From: Coriolopsis trogii
Lineage: Eukaryota > Basidiomycota > Agaricomycetes > Polyporales > Polyporaceae
NCBI GenBank assembly: GCA_020543525.1
Contig: JAHYIO010000004.1
Span: 930,001-994,000, forward strand
Length of the DNA stretch: 64,000 bases
Direction: 5' to 3'
Shown here piece by piece: positions 1 through 12,030 of the stretch. Within the stretch, counting starts at the first letter, position 1. Each line of letters starts with the position of its first letter. The notes under the pieces were generated by a model. It was not told where the DNA came from. It ran no database searches and saw only the letters and a program-made list of their open reading frames with translations. The translations under genes were made by a program, and so were the position numbers.

Positions 1-1988
1 CTACTCCATTGTGATATCAACAAGGCAAGCCGTGCGGGTCAGTAAGAGAGGCTTGCACTGGGGTCCAGTGGCGCAATAGCAGCGAGCGTACGCACCTGAA
101 CGTCAAACTCTCGATGCCCGTACGTGTGCGCGTGAGAATACGGCCTTTGTCCTCTTGTAAATCAGCCGGCGGAGGAAAGAGAAAGTAATGGCAGCGGACC
201 AGACTGTGGCGCAAGTGCAACAGAAATCTTCAACAGCCTGGGGATGCCGTATGAACCAAAACCACCCACTGGCAACTGCATTCTCGGCAGCCTGAATACT
301 CGGGTAGAGCGGCGATTTCTCCTTGTACTCCGGTGCAACTTGACAAGCCAAAGGATCATGATGTCACTCGCCTTGTATTGTGACCTTGACCTCAAGGGAG
401 TTGGGATCCGCAGTAGAGTATGGATATGAGGAGATCATCAAGAGGTAGACAAAAAGTCGTTGGTGATGGTGGTGGTGGTGTGGTGTTCGACGGGCGCTTG
501 ACTCGTGTCTGGCGTCACGACTGGAGGCGGACTCCCACTTAGACATCAGCTCCGACAGATCCAACCCTCGCTTTTTGCTGGCTATGGCCACTCGAGCGCC
601 CCCTGCCCCTCAACAAAGGACAGCAGGGAACTCCCGAGAGCCGTAACCGGACCTGAGCCTGTTTGAGATCGAAGTAATCATGGGGAGTACCATGGCGTGT
701 ACTTACGAGTAAATCGATCCAAGCGAGCGCCGAGAACTATTAGAGGAAGTTGGCGCTTGCTCCACTGCTCCGCGTTTTGGAGGTTCAACTTGAACATCGT
801 CTATCCATCCACCACTACATGGTCTCGGCGTAGTTGCCAGCCTGGCTACCCATCGAGGACTTCACGGACACTGCTCACATTCTCCGTTGTGTCTGATTCC
901 GAATCGGAGGTCTATATCTGCCAGTGGTGACTCGACGGCCGGCGTTACGTCTGTGCCACAATTGATCTCGTTGGGAGGGCTGAAAGCTGATGAGTGCGGG
1001 TGTGGTCTGGAAATGTCAGGAAGGAGAGAGCTAGGAGAGAAAAAAATGCAGTCATTGAAACCCTTTTTGTAGGTTTGGCTGACGGAACGCCATGCTTGTC
1101 ACGCCATTCAGGCTGGCGCGCAAATGAAAAATCGTCACCGGGTGAAGTGTTCAAGGTATGGCAGCTCAGCAGATTGAGTTATTTTAGTGAAGCTACGCAG
1201 GGCCGAATGTACCAGGTCTGGTATCCTTCTTCAACAAAACCAAAACCAAAGTTGGCAGCAGTGCTGGATCGGTCCGGTGGTTTCGTTTCACCTGACTGTG
1301 CCGTGCCGGCCGGTGGATTGTAGTCTCATGGGTTGCTCGCTGCTCAATCATAGACTGCGGCTCATCGATTTCCTATTGAATTGTATCCGTCAGCCGTAAA
1401 GCTCAATGTGGTCTGCACATTGCTCAGGGTCCTCTGCAAAGATCGATATCGTTCTTGCGTAGATATTTGTTCTGATGACTACTTCTCCGGCACAAGCATC
1501 CCCTGAGCTGATGATATGGCACCTGTATTTGCACGATACAGCAACTGTCTCGAGTCCCATTAGTGGTATTCGAAACAGTTTCTTTATTAGAAGATAACTA
1601 ATGATGCACTTTTTAACCACCACCTAACCTATCATACGCAATTTGTTCTTGCTTAACACATCCTCTCATTTGCCTGAAGGATGCCCTATATAGCTATATG
1701 CAAGTCCCTATTAAAGTAATATGACAGAACTCGCGCCCTTTCCGGGCTACTGATAGAGATAGAATAGTAGTGCCGACACGACCGGACCGACTCACAGTGC
1801 CCGGCCTATCCAGAACGTTTGATAACTTAGATTGCCTCCTCCGACGTTGAGGTTCGGGACTGAATGTGACAGATATGATATGGCTCTATAATCATACGGT
1901 ACTCCCATATCAACCAGGTCATAGCTAATAGCTCTTCACTGTCCTTCCAGTCACTACACATAGAAAACAACGCCGTGGTCAACATCCC
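1..1988. other. Gene-poor stretch, no gene recognised
   Basis: I see no convincing gene here. The open frames are short, show no family motif and cannot be joined by splice signals into a longer product. A short GGT-rich microsatellite lies at about 463-484. The stretch borders the decayed F-box remnant on its right, so it may be degraded duplicated DNA, but nothing in it is recognisable. Confidence 0.5.
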
Positions 1989-2400
1989 CTACCATATCCA
2001 CACACACGAGGAGCACAACTCACAAGTGACGTTCTCGATCGAGGAAGCTTCTGTCACCGCAGCGGATTCCGCAGGAGAGAAGAGCTGCGGTAGAATATGC
2101 TGCAGCTGTGTCAACCACCATGCTTGGCTACCGTGGAGCCCTTGGAACTGGAACACGACACTCTTGCGTGCTGGAAGGAGGGCGACCTGCAGCAGTTCGG
2201 CATTGTGGTGGAGGCCCTCGATCATCTTGTGCTTGGGCACAGCGTGACTCGGGCCAAACTGTGAGGAATAGAGCGCCCACCAGGGTTCAACGAAGAGATC
2301 ACGCCGACTATACCATCATTTTCGGCACCCGTCGTGGTGACGGGCACATGTTAGATGACTCGAGGCGGACAAACTTCGCCACCTCTGTCAGATGTGGTTC
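1989..2400 (-). pseudogene. F-box protein C-terminal remnant
   Basis: The minus strand encodes a piece closely resembling the C-terminal part of the F-box gene at 7197-8662. Both contain VVFQFQG(L/F)HGS followed by WWL and a conserved IL-P-L run. Upstream, AVPKHKMIEGLHHNAEL matches SVPKQAALDALQHHAPEL of the intact gene. Weak similarity continues to about 2400 (VRLE), in a broken frame with stops. No F-box, start codon or N-terminal half is present. I read it as the 3' end of a duplicated F-box gene that has decayed. Alternative: a terminal exon of a very divergent gene, which is less likely because no upstream exons are visible. Confidence 0.65.
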
Positions 2401-4850
2401 GATATGACAGCGCCTCACGTAGTAGAGGACTCACCTCGAGCTTCTGCGGTAGTACCCGCGTGATCAGGGGTTACCAAGAGTTTTTGACGTGTTCGGAAGA
2501 GACTGAGTGCAGTAAGGCTGTCATCGATTGCATTGGCATTAAGGCGAATTACCAGAGTTGATGCTGAAACAAGCGTCAATGAAAGTACCGAGACATGAGA
2601 CTGTGTAGCTTGTACGTACGTGAAGAGAGTGCAGTTGTAGGCCACCCTTGAACCATGAGACGGCTGTCAAAGTTCTTAATTCATGTTTGCACGCATTGCA
2701 GAACCCGTCGATTTGGTAGCGAGTATACTGGTTGTAGGTCCTATTGCTAGAAAGTAAAGGGGAAATCTCTGAGCGGATGACATTGGAGAAGCGTGTGAGA
2801 GACGCGAATGCAGCAGGGTGGTTGAAGGAGGTACTTCAGGAAAAACCTGAAACCCTAATAAGAGATAATTTAGAGAGGTCGGCCCAATAATCCGAATAAT
2901 ACCTGATAACGTCTACTATCTCTTCCTGGGATGTATGTTCAAGCTATGAAGGTGTTTGTTGCCATCGTAAAGGTTACATACATACATCCGACACGAGAAT
3001 TAGTGTCATAGTAGGTAGACTCGACATGAACTGACAGGCGACCGAGGCAAGCGCTCATGATTGCCAGGTTGTGAAGTGCTGTGGGACCTGCCCTAAACAC
3101 ATCCGGCCTTCTCCGAGGACCGTTCGGGTGCCCTCCGATGTTGAACTTCGCGGCTCTGCCTAGTACCACCGTGCTCCCTTGCCTCCTGCTGTCTCGTCTA
3201 GGGGCTATCTAGGCTCAGTTTCTGGACTTGGGCTTGCTTCGGGCTCTCGAGTCACGTCTGTGGCTTGCTCACTATCTAGACTGCCTCGACTGTGTTCTCA
3301 GTTCTGACTGGACACCTACTGATGCCGGTCGGTCAAACCATCCCGGAGGCGTGCAAATGTGAAGTTCCGGGTGACGGCCATGGGAGTAGAGGAAGTTGGA
3401 GGGGCTATCCTGGTACTCGTGCGTGGTGTCCATTTTTTTCTTGGTCAGTCTCTGGTAGGGCGCCGGGAAGGGGGGGTCGCAAGGGTAGCATACTAGCATA
3501 CAGGTGGCCGTGTTTAACGGGTGAGGTGCCAGGCCCATTCAATGTACGTATTGCTTCATCGCCCATTCACTCTTCCTGATTGTGACGTATAGTCTGTCTA
3601 CCCTCTCGGTGGACGCCCCGAAGCTGAACTGTGGCAAGTGTGAAGCTAATCCTTGAAAGTGGGTAGCGGTCTGTTTGAACTTTGGGTTATATCGGCCACT
3701 GATGTGGGCTTGTTTGTTTGCAGTGATGGGCCGACGGAGAAGGGACACCTGATACTTACGACCGATAAGACTGGAAATGTGTGGGAGCGGTGGTTCTCGT
3801 ACTGAGACGGTGCGTGCATGACGTGGACACAGAACATTGCGAACGCGCTAACAAGGTGTGACCTCCTGCAGGTTGTACGTGCAGGTTGTACGTGCATGTA
3901 GCACACTTGAACGAGGTTGAGGAGAATGATGTGATCAACCTGAGCAGCGTCAATGTCGACAGCTACATACTAAGTCAGCTGGAGGCACTTCCTCTGATGT
4001 CTGTCAATGCGTGACGGCATTTGATATGCGTTCACGTTTCCTCTTTCTCCACGAGGGGTTGGGCCGACATTTCTGTCTTTATCTCGTTGTAGCATATGTG
4101 TTCTTACTCTTAGCCCACTTTGTTAGTAGGTACTGGCAATATTAGTTTGTTCTCGCCGTTCATTTGTGCGCCTGGGTGCGTGAGTGCATGATAATCTGGA
4201 TCTAAATAATGGAATATTCATACAACTAACGGTTCACTAATCGCGCTTGTTATTTGGGGACCTAGCGAATTAGACTAATGGACTAATGTTCAGTATTAGT
4301 GATAATTAGGAATCATTACACCTAAATAGAGTTTTGGGTTTTCCCTGATGTAATGGTGGGTTGAGGTCATCAATGTGGTCGCTTGCCTGCGTGACTAGGC
4401 GCGGTCTCCTGCGACGACGAAAGGCATGTTCTTGAGGAAAGCAGCAGACATCGAAGCAAAGTTGTGTGGCTGGGATGCCGTAAGGATAGAGGTCCTTTGG
4501 TGATGATGCACTCTTCTCCTCCGAGTCCATGCCTCGATTCGCTTCTTATTTGTTGCTCAATAAGTGCTGAGAGCTAAGAAGGAATGAGTGTATGCCTCGG
4601 AAAAGCTATCAGGTTCAAGAGTCGAGGTGACGGTGAGACAGAGACGCGCAAATACGGTGGCCGACTCCCGGGTATATAGTATGTGTTTAGATCCTAAACT
4701 TCTGTCGGTGGAACATGTCCGCGTGCATTTCTGCCGAATATGTGTACTGATCCGAGTCTCATCACAGTGTAACCAGGTCGCAGTCGCTGTGCATGCCATA
4801 CGTCGCCGCGCGCAGCATGTCTACTAAGCAATAGTTATCATATTCGACGC
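2401..4850. other. Gene-poor stretch, no gene recognised
   Basis: No supported gene. Open frames are short and without motifs. A 13-bp unit is tandemly duplicated at 3871-3896. In the right-hand duplicated unit the matching place (between F-box and M28) holds eIF2D, but I find no eIF2D remnant here. Confidence 0.45.
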
Positions 4851-4854
4851 AATT

Positions 4855-6745
4855 GGAGGGCATTATCCTCCTTTCTTCCACCCAATCGTGATCGTGCCGA
4901 ATTCCCTGACACTGCTGCTCGCTCCTCCATTCGGACTGGCCGACATACGCTCTTCCTATGACTGTCTTGCGCGCTCGTGACACGGCTTCTACGGAGCTCA
5001 ATATACATTCATCATCGACGAAACCTGTCGATTGTCATCCTTCAGCATGATGGATCTCGGCACGCCCGTGCTCATGCGCCCGAGCGACTTGCAGACTCTG
5101 GTCTGGGTTCAACTAGGACCATCGGTACATTCCCTTGACATCGATTCCGAGCTGCGAAAGCTCCTTGCTGGCCTGACAGCAGTATCTACTCGCAAGCCGT
5201 CTCTATTCTCGAATACGGATGCCGGTAACCAGGTTTTCTGGGCTCTCGCGCAGCCCGAATTCCTTGTTCTACATTGCATGCAGAATGAAGGTGCACTGCT
5301 GTCGGCGAGCGAACCCGTCATGGAGGCTCTCGAGCAGGCCCGTCACACTACTGGAGGTCTACGCGGTTCCCGACTTCGCCGCGCCGCTTCTATCCAGTCC
5401 CAGCCCGCGCCCTGGAACGACTTCGGGCGTTGCTTCCAACATTGAGGTACAACCACAAAGTGGCATCCATCGTCACCGGTATTTCTCTGCCGCGCCTCCG
5501 CAAGGACATACGGCACCTGACAGGAGAAGATCCTGCGTCGGAAATTGTCTCCTGCCATTCCTTCTCTGAAGGAGCGCGCCTTGCGGCAACATGGATAAAG
5601 TCGCAAATTGAGCGCACTGGAGCATCCTGTCAGCTCAAGTTCTTCCAAGAAGGGGTTTCGCACAACGTCATAAGGTGTGTAGATTGGTTCTCGCTCTATG
5701 ATCCGCTCCGAGTCCGATGGTTTCTATGACGCTCACCTTCAACTCAAATACCGCGCAGCGACTATCCAGCCTCATCCAACTCGACCGAGACGATTGTGCT
5801 CGGATCGCACTATGACAGCGTAGGCTCGTTCGGGAGCGTACGAGCCCCAGGCGCGAACGACAACGGCTCGCTCATTGCCATCGCCCGTGCCATCGCCAAG
5901 AAGGGCGTAATTTTCGAGAAGCGCGTGCAGCTCTGCGCCTTCGCAGGCGAGGAGCAGGTCATGGTGGGGTCTCGTGCGCACGCCAGTGAGTGTCAATCAT
6001 GTCGAGTGCGGTATCCAATGGGGCGCTGAGGGCGGTCCTTGACATTCGCAGAAGAGCTCCAGGAGCAAGGCGCGGATGTCCTGCTGATGGTCCAGGCGGA
6101 CATGCTCGCGTTTCACGTAGACGGCGAGCCGCCCCAGCTCGGGCTTTCGGATCCTGAGTTGTGAGTTCACGTCATTTCCGATGTCTTCGAGTCGGCGCAG
6201 GAACTGAGTTGGCCTTGTGACTGAGCAGCAACCCAAGGAGTGTGGCCAACCAGATCCTTGCGAACGTCTCGGCCATATACAGCCCGTAGCTCACAATAGG
6301 TTACGCGCCCCGCGTGAGTCCGTTCTGCTGTTCAGCTTGTAGATGTTTCACTTGCAAACCTCAATATGCGCTCAATGCGGTTCGTCAGAACATCCAAAGC
6401 GACCACCTGAGCTTCTACGACGAGGGCTTTCCCGCCACCATGGTATACGAGCGCGCGGGCGAGATCATGGACACTTCGGCCCACACTAGCGGTGAGTTTG
6501 CCGACATTGGTATGTGTATCCCGTCGCTGCCAGCTGACGCGGTAATATGGGTTATAGGTGACGTGTCTGAGCGCGGAGGTTACGACTTTGAGCAGGTCAA
6601 GTCTATTGCAAAGGTTGAGGTACGTAGTCCCTCCACAAGAGTGTCCCGAATCCGACGAATATGCGGCTTTGTACGGCTCGCGATGGTCTTGCACCTCGCT
6701 GGATTTGCGATGAAGGAGCATCAAGAAGAAATCGCGGACCGGTAG
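4855..6745 (+). pseudogene. M28 zinc aminopeptidase pseudogene
   Basis: This is a decayed paralogue of the M28 gene at 12031-13937, alignable over most of its length. Propeptide homology starts near 4880, and a TGA at 4978-4980 interrupts that frame. Two reading-frame changes are needed at about 5345 and 5415. A TAG at 6287-6289 replaces the GAG of the intact copy (IYSP-stop-L versus IYSPEL). The last intron seems to have lost its acceptor, and its frame reads through to 6745. Introns at about 5676-5758 and 6161-6228 match the intact gene, while one at 5986-6051 is found only in this copy. The zinc and catalytic residues (HYDS, the ND in APGANDNGS, EE, QADML, SDH) are still present, so the decay is fairly recent. 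The intact gene's intron inside the SDH region is absent here. Confidence 0.85.
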
Positions 6746-7196
6746 CGCGCGATCTGTTGACAATTCCTTGCGCTGAGTCACCAGTATTGTCTCACTCCTT
6801 CTTTGGTATCATAGGGCATACGCAGGTGCATTAGTTTCCGATCTTCTATGGGTCTACAGTTGTATGGAATATGTCATGATGTCACGAAAGGACGACTAAA
6901 CGTTCCTTGGCAATGGACGGGCAAGATGCTCTCTACTTCAACGGACGACATGCAATCCCAAGCGGACTCCTGCGCGCGCAATGCGTGATGACGACCATCT
7001 CTTCACGGGAGCCACAAAATATGTCCACGATCACGATATTCAACGCACCGTCACGGCATGATCGCCACCGACCAAAGCCATCCGATCCTCAGCCCAGCCC
7101 GACGCTCCGTGTGTCCATCCTATGCCACCGCTGAGCGTTCTTCATCGTCCTTCCAAGGCGACCAATCGCTATCTGTGATGCAGATGGACGACGATG

Positions 7197-8662
7197 TCAG
7201 CACACTACGTTCCATTCATGAGGAGACGCCTTAGCACGGTACGCACACGTCGCGTTCTGCACAGTGAGATACCTCGTCTCCGCGCCGCCTGACACCTTGC
7301 GCCGCACCGCGCACAGCTTCGGAAGGATAGGCTCGAGTCGCTCGAGCCACCAGGGCTCGCTGCCATGGAAGCCCTGGAACTGGAAGACGACAGCCTCCGC
7401 GTGGGGGAAGCGCGCGGGGTCCAGCGCACGCTCGAGTTCCGGGGCGTGGTGTTGGAGGGCGTCGAGCGCCGCTTGCTTTGGCACGGAGAAATCGCGCTGT
7501 TCGACGTAGTGCTCAAGGCGGATGGTGCGGACCTTGTTCGTGGGGAGGAGGTTGAGCAGGTCGATGACGTCGGCATAAGCGGCCCCGGCGGATGTGACGC
7601 CGACGTTGATTGTGAACGATTCCAGGTTCTTGAAAGAGCGGATGGTAGCGAAGGTGTCTGGTCGATGTCGACGCCCCAGGGGTGCGATGAGGTTAAGGCG
7701 GCATGACTTGTGAGGCGGTTGTGTGTACTCATGGATGCTGATGCTTCTCTCACCTTGTACCTCTCCTGCAAGATATGCCCTGTCAGGTGCAATGATGAGC
7801 TCCTTGACGTGCTCGGATTTGACTGCCTCCAGTAGACATTTCATGCCCGATGGTTCGAAGAAGGCGAGCTGAAGGTCCAAGAATCGAAAGGTCAGTGATA
7901 TCTCGAGTCGCAGACGGCTAGGACTCTGGCGCGACGCGACGCACGTCAAGATGCTCCAACTGCATCCCCTCCGACAACTCCCAGCCCTGGGGGAGACGGC
8001 ACTCGTCGTCAAACCACAGCTGATAGCATTGCACTGTACGAAGTCCTCGCAGCGCATGCTGCAGGAGTAGGAAGTGCTCGAACTTCTTGAAATACAACGC
8101 GTTGAGCTCCAACCGACAGACGGAGGAGAAGCCGCCGAACGCGGACGGGTCGAGGAAGATAGTAGGACGGTCTTCGAGGGAATCAACCTGCACGATCTCC
8201 GTGCGTATACGGAGAACGCGAAGGTTGGGGAGCCTCTCAGCGAGATTACGACAGATATTCTCTGCGGGGGAGTGGGCGTCCGTGGTTGACAGAACGGTTA
8301 ACTCTTGCACGAGAGGTCGGTTGCCTGGATGGGAGTCCAGCATATCCTTGAACGAATCTAGATGTGCCCCGGTGAGGAGGGACACTCTACGAAGCAGATT
8401 GTATCGGCTTCGGACGAGAAGTTCCCTACAGGTCAGCGCGAGTGCACAAAGCGTATGATACTCTTCTCCGTAGTTGGAGTACAAGTCCAACTCGTCTGGC
8501 TCTTCCCATACACGATCGACGATCATTTCGAGGATCTCAGTGCATAACGAGGGTGGGTTGCGTCCTGGAGGCAGAATCCTGGATTCGGAGCATGTCACGA
8601 CTTTTCAGGGAACATTCGTCCTCTGAATGAGGGGGAAACGTACGTGATAGGCTCGAGGCCAT
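7197..8662 (-). CDS. F-box protein
   Basis: A predicted SCF ubiquitin-ligase adaptor of about 448 residues. The F-box lies near residues 20-65 (PPSLCTEILEMIVDRVW ... LCALALTCRELL ... LLRRVSL). It is followed by leucine-rich, weakly repetitive sequence ending in VVFQFQGFHGSEPWWLERL. I start it at an ATG at 8662 in a 19-nt first exon, because the long frame below has no ATG before the F-box and a 43-bp intron (8601-8643) joins it in phase. A second intron (7869-7944) changes frame between HLD and LAFFEPSG. A donor-like GTGAGA near 7748 could mark a further short intron. A degraded copy of its 3' end lies at 1989-2400. Substrate unknown. Confidence 0.75.
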
Positions 8663-9489
8663 CACAGTCTGCTCCGGACGGGTCGACACCACTCTCCAAC
8701 GAGGTCATCAATGAGGGCGTTGATAATCGGTAGTAAGAGATGGATGGTGACGCATGTCAACTTAGAGGGGGATGCGGGCTGCAGCACGCAGAGTAGATGG
8801 AGTTCTGAGGAAGCAGTTGATCGCCAACGATGAGGACTTTTGAGCCCCGGAGAGGATGATGTCCGCACAGGCGTACCTACGTGCGATCCCACTTCTATCT
8901 GGATGCACACAGCCCCGTCGTGAACATGCGCCGCACGCGTAGTCCATTTTTCATGTCTCTGACCACTTGCGAAGGGGGGAGCAGCCGATGGCGGCGCGTC
9001 GGGCTTGAGGTGATGGTGCGTATCCGTATACGCCTTGTGCCGAGGCAGTCGTTCAGAAGAGGAAGCCGCAATGCGCAACGTGTTGCCCTATCGCTCGGAG
9101 ACTCCCAAGGCGGCACTCTGCTCGCATAGACTGCAGACGATCCCACAGCTGTCGAGAGTCGGATCTCCTGATCCGGAGGCAGCTTTCTCGCGGAGGTATA
9201 GCTGAGATATCTTCTCAATCGGGCTTGGAGATGTGGGAGCATGCCTTGTTCGCTGCAGCATGTTGGAGGACGTACATCGCGAGGCGTACCTGACTGAAAG
9301 AAATATACGGATAGACCGCGTTGGAATCTGGATACCAGCGTATGACGGTGTGCTCCCTCGACGGGGCGCCGTCAAGTTCGAATCTTGCTGTCCGACCGGG
9401 TACAATGTAGAGATTCATTGCAGACGGAGAACGGAAGACACTTTCATCCGGATACATCGTACATCGCGCGGTCAGGTGGCTCGCTCGCT
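8663..9489. other. Intergenic, no gene supported
   Basis: This space lies between the F-box start and the eIF2D stop codon. A minus-strand frame at about 9260-9459, spliceable to a second piece ending at 9088, is open, but it shows no recognisable family, so I do not call it. Confidence 0.4.
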
Positions 9490-11939
9490 TTACTTCTTCT
9501 TCTTCTGTTCGCTCAAATCTGCACCCTCGATCCACCTCTTGGGCACCCCGCGCGATATGAGGAGGTCGGTGACAGCCTTGATCTGCTTTCCCTGCACCAT
9601 CACCTCCAACGAGTTTGGTTTCCCATGCACAGGCGATACTACAAGTACAGTGTCAGCATATACTGCGCAACCCCACTCCAGCGCGAGGGCAAGAAGAGAG
9701 GAACGAACCTGCGGTCGAACTCGCGCATACTTTGCGCAACTCCTCGGCAAGGTCGTCTCCCTGTAGACCGAACGGCTCGTACCCCGTGAGGAGCGTGCAC
9801 GCCTTCCGGCCTTGGCGGATCTTGACCACGACGGAGATGGGCTTCATCTCGCCCTTCCTGTGGACGCGAAGAAGAGGTATGAATAACCTCGCCCTCACGT
9901 GATACCACTCGCATGACGTACTTTCGAACTGGGTCCCGACCCTCGGACCTTATCTCGTACCAATTTTGCATGGCGGCGCGGATGCGCTTCAGGACCTCAT
10001 CGCGCTTCATGAACTCGGGCGTGTCCTGGCCTTTGATCGAAACGGCGCCAGCGAGGAATTGGTCGGAGGTCACGTTGATGTACTGCTGGTCGTTGGCATT
10101 GATGAGGTTGTGGGAAGAGATGTAGTCGTTCACTACCGTCTTGATGTCCGCAATGGTGTAAAGATCCGACGTGCTACCAGCATACGACAGTAAGCAAGGT
10201 GAAGAGTAAAGATGAAAAGGGTGCGTACTCCTTTTCGGCCGCAACGAAGAAAGGGACAGTGATCCCATGTGGCTTCCAAAGTTCGATAACCTGGATCTCG
10301 CTCTTGCGCTTTTCTTCAGCTTCTTTCTCCTTCTGCTCGCGGACTTCAGCCTTCTTGGCCTTCGCCTCCAGGTCCCCGACTGTGCGATGCGGCCGGTGCG
10401 AGTTAACCAACGGGTGATTCGGGTACACAGCTGTAACGCACAGGTGAGCATGCTCTTTTACTCCCAATCATGTTGTAGTGACCTGTGATGACGATATCGC
10501 CTTTGGTCTCCTTCAGTTTGAGTATGCCATCCTTGGCACATGCCTTCAGGAATGCCTTGACGTTCTTGTGCGTCGACTGCTTGATGTCAAGCAGGTACGC
10601 GTCTGCAGCTCCGCGTGTTATAAAAGACAGTGAGAATACCGGAGGTTATGACATCACCACGAACCTACGAGGCCGTTCGCTCCAAGAGCCTGTGCGGGAC
10701 GCGCAGGGAGAACATAAGAGCTCCAGAATGTTGAAGCAGGCATAGGGAAGGTCGAAGGAGGAACATCTGCTAGGCTCGTTCCGATAGCCTGAATAGCGGC
10801 TGCTCTGAAGCAATGCGAGACATCTGTGAAGGTGGAAAGTCTTAGGATGTGGATGTCTCCGCCACTTGAGAGCACCCTTGTGTACCTTCAGGAGTAAGCG
10901 TTGGCTGAGGTTGCTGAGAGGATGTGTCTTTGTCGTCTATGGGAGCCGCATCGCTGCCAGCCGGAAACGTCGGTGGCTCATGAGGACTGTCATCCCCATT
11001 ATCAGCGGTCGGCGCTGCTTCGTCGTCTGCTGGCGCAGTCGTTAAGTTTCTGGGAGCAGGAGGATCGCTCTTCTTGCTTGCGCCCATCTCCCACAGTGCG
11101 TCTTTCCACGTATGGAGGACGTAGACAGCTTTGCCCTTGATGTCTTTCTCCTCGGCGGAACGCAGGGTGTCGGCCGAAACAGCCATGCGTCCGACTGCCA
11201 GAGGCGGCCCAACAGTACCACGATGGTATTGCTTGATGGAGACGAGCTGCTCAAGGACGAGCGACGTGGTATGCTGTACGACTTCCTTGCGGGATGAGAG
11301 TCAGATCAGCAGATGTTAAATGCCGATAATAAGGATGACATACCCCCTGGAATCATGAGATCTGCGCCACCAATGAGCTTGGGGACTACCGCTGCAGGCG
11401 TACTCAAGAATGGGAGGAGGTCTGGTCGCTTCCAAAGCGTGTACACTGGCACGACGTGAGTATTGTCGGCGATGTACAGTCTGCGAGCGAACGTTACCTG
11501 TGGGGATCAGGTCATCTGAGCCTTTCCCAATCGTGAACCAAAGTGGATCGCCATCTGGAGACAAATAAGCCACCTGTGAATTAGTCTCAGTAGTTAGACA
11601 CTTTGTGTCTCACACGACATGCATCCTTAGATTTCTAGGCCATCATTTGTTCGGATGCGGGAAACCTCATGGGGGGATGCATGTCGTGTATGAAAAACGA
11701 GCACTCACTCCTTGCTCCTCTAAATGAGTACTGAATTTCTGGGATTGAAGTCCATCTGGAACGAGTGAATCACCCTCTTCAGGTTGAAGGACAGGAAATG
11801 CCTGGAGTACGCGTTGCTTTAGTTTCCTGCGATCTGAGCTGCGGAGGGGAGCTGCCAACGGCCTCAACATGAATTGATACTAGCCGCGTTACATGTTCTT
11901 ACCTGATGTTTTCAGATCTGAGAGTGGTTTCTTGAACAT
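9490..11939 (-). CDS. TMA64: Translation factor eIF2D / Tma64 (ligatin)
   Basis: A ribosome-associated factor that in this family recycles 40S subunits and can deliver tRNA to the P site. Eleven exons join in phase to give about 594 residues, the usual length. The N-terminus starts MFKKPLSDLKTS at 11939. The PUA region includes WFTIGKGSDDLIPTVYTLWKRP and GGADLMIPGV. Next comes an acidic low-complexity linker (PADDEAAPTADNGDD), a winged-helix/SWIB region (YLLDIKQSTHKNVKAFLKA, YPNHPLVNSHRPHRTV, ELWKPHG) and a C-terminal SUI1 domain (VVVKIRQGRKACTLLTGYEPF, GKQIKAVTDLLISRGVPKRWIE). It ends in lysines. Introns are 51-135 bp. The start codon lies 91 bp from the first ATG of the divergent M28 gene. 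No defects seen. Confidence 0.95.
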
Positions 11940-12030
11940 GGTCTCGATGATGGTCACGGTCAACCTGGTTCCTCTTTAGCGAGCAACAAGCTGCCAATAA
12001 TACTTTGCCGTTGCGCCATCCAGCGGCATT
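11940..12030. promoter_or_regulatory. Shared divergent intergenic region
   Basis: Only 91 bp separate the eIF2D start (minus strand) from the first available M28 start (plus strand). A TAA lies in frame about 33 bp upstream of the M28 ATG. An AG at about 12020 could be a splice acceptor, so an unseen 5' exon of M28 is possible. No clear TATA box. Confidence 0.4.

Noticed and set aside
3871..3896. Tandem 13-bp duplication
   Set aside because: Only two copies, no flanking structure; ordinary slippage.
9088..9459. Possible two-exon small gene on the minus strand (NLYIVPGRTARFELDG ... ISQLYLREKA)
   Set aside because: It can be spliced in frame, but no family, no signal peptide and no conserved motif is visible, and it sits in the 3' flank of eIF2D.
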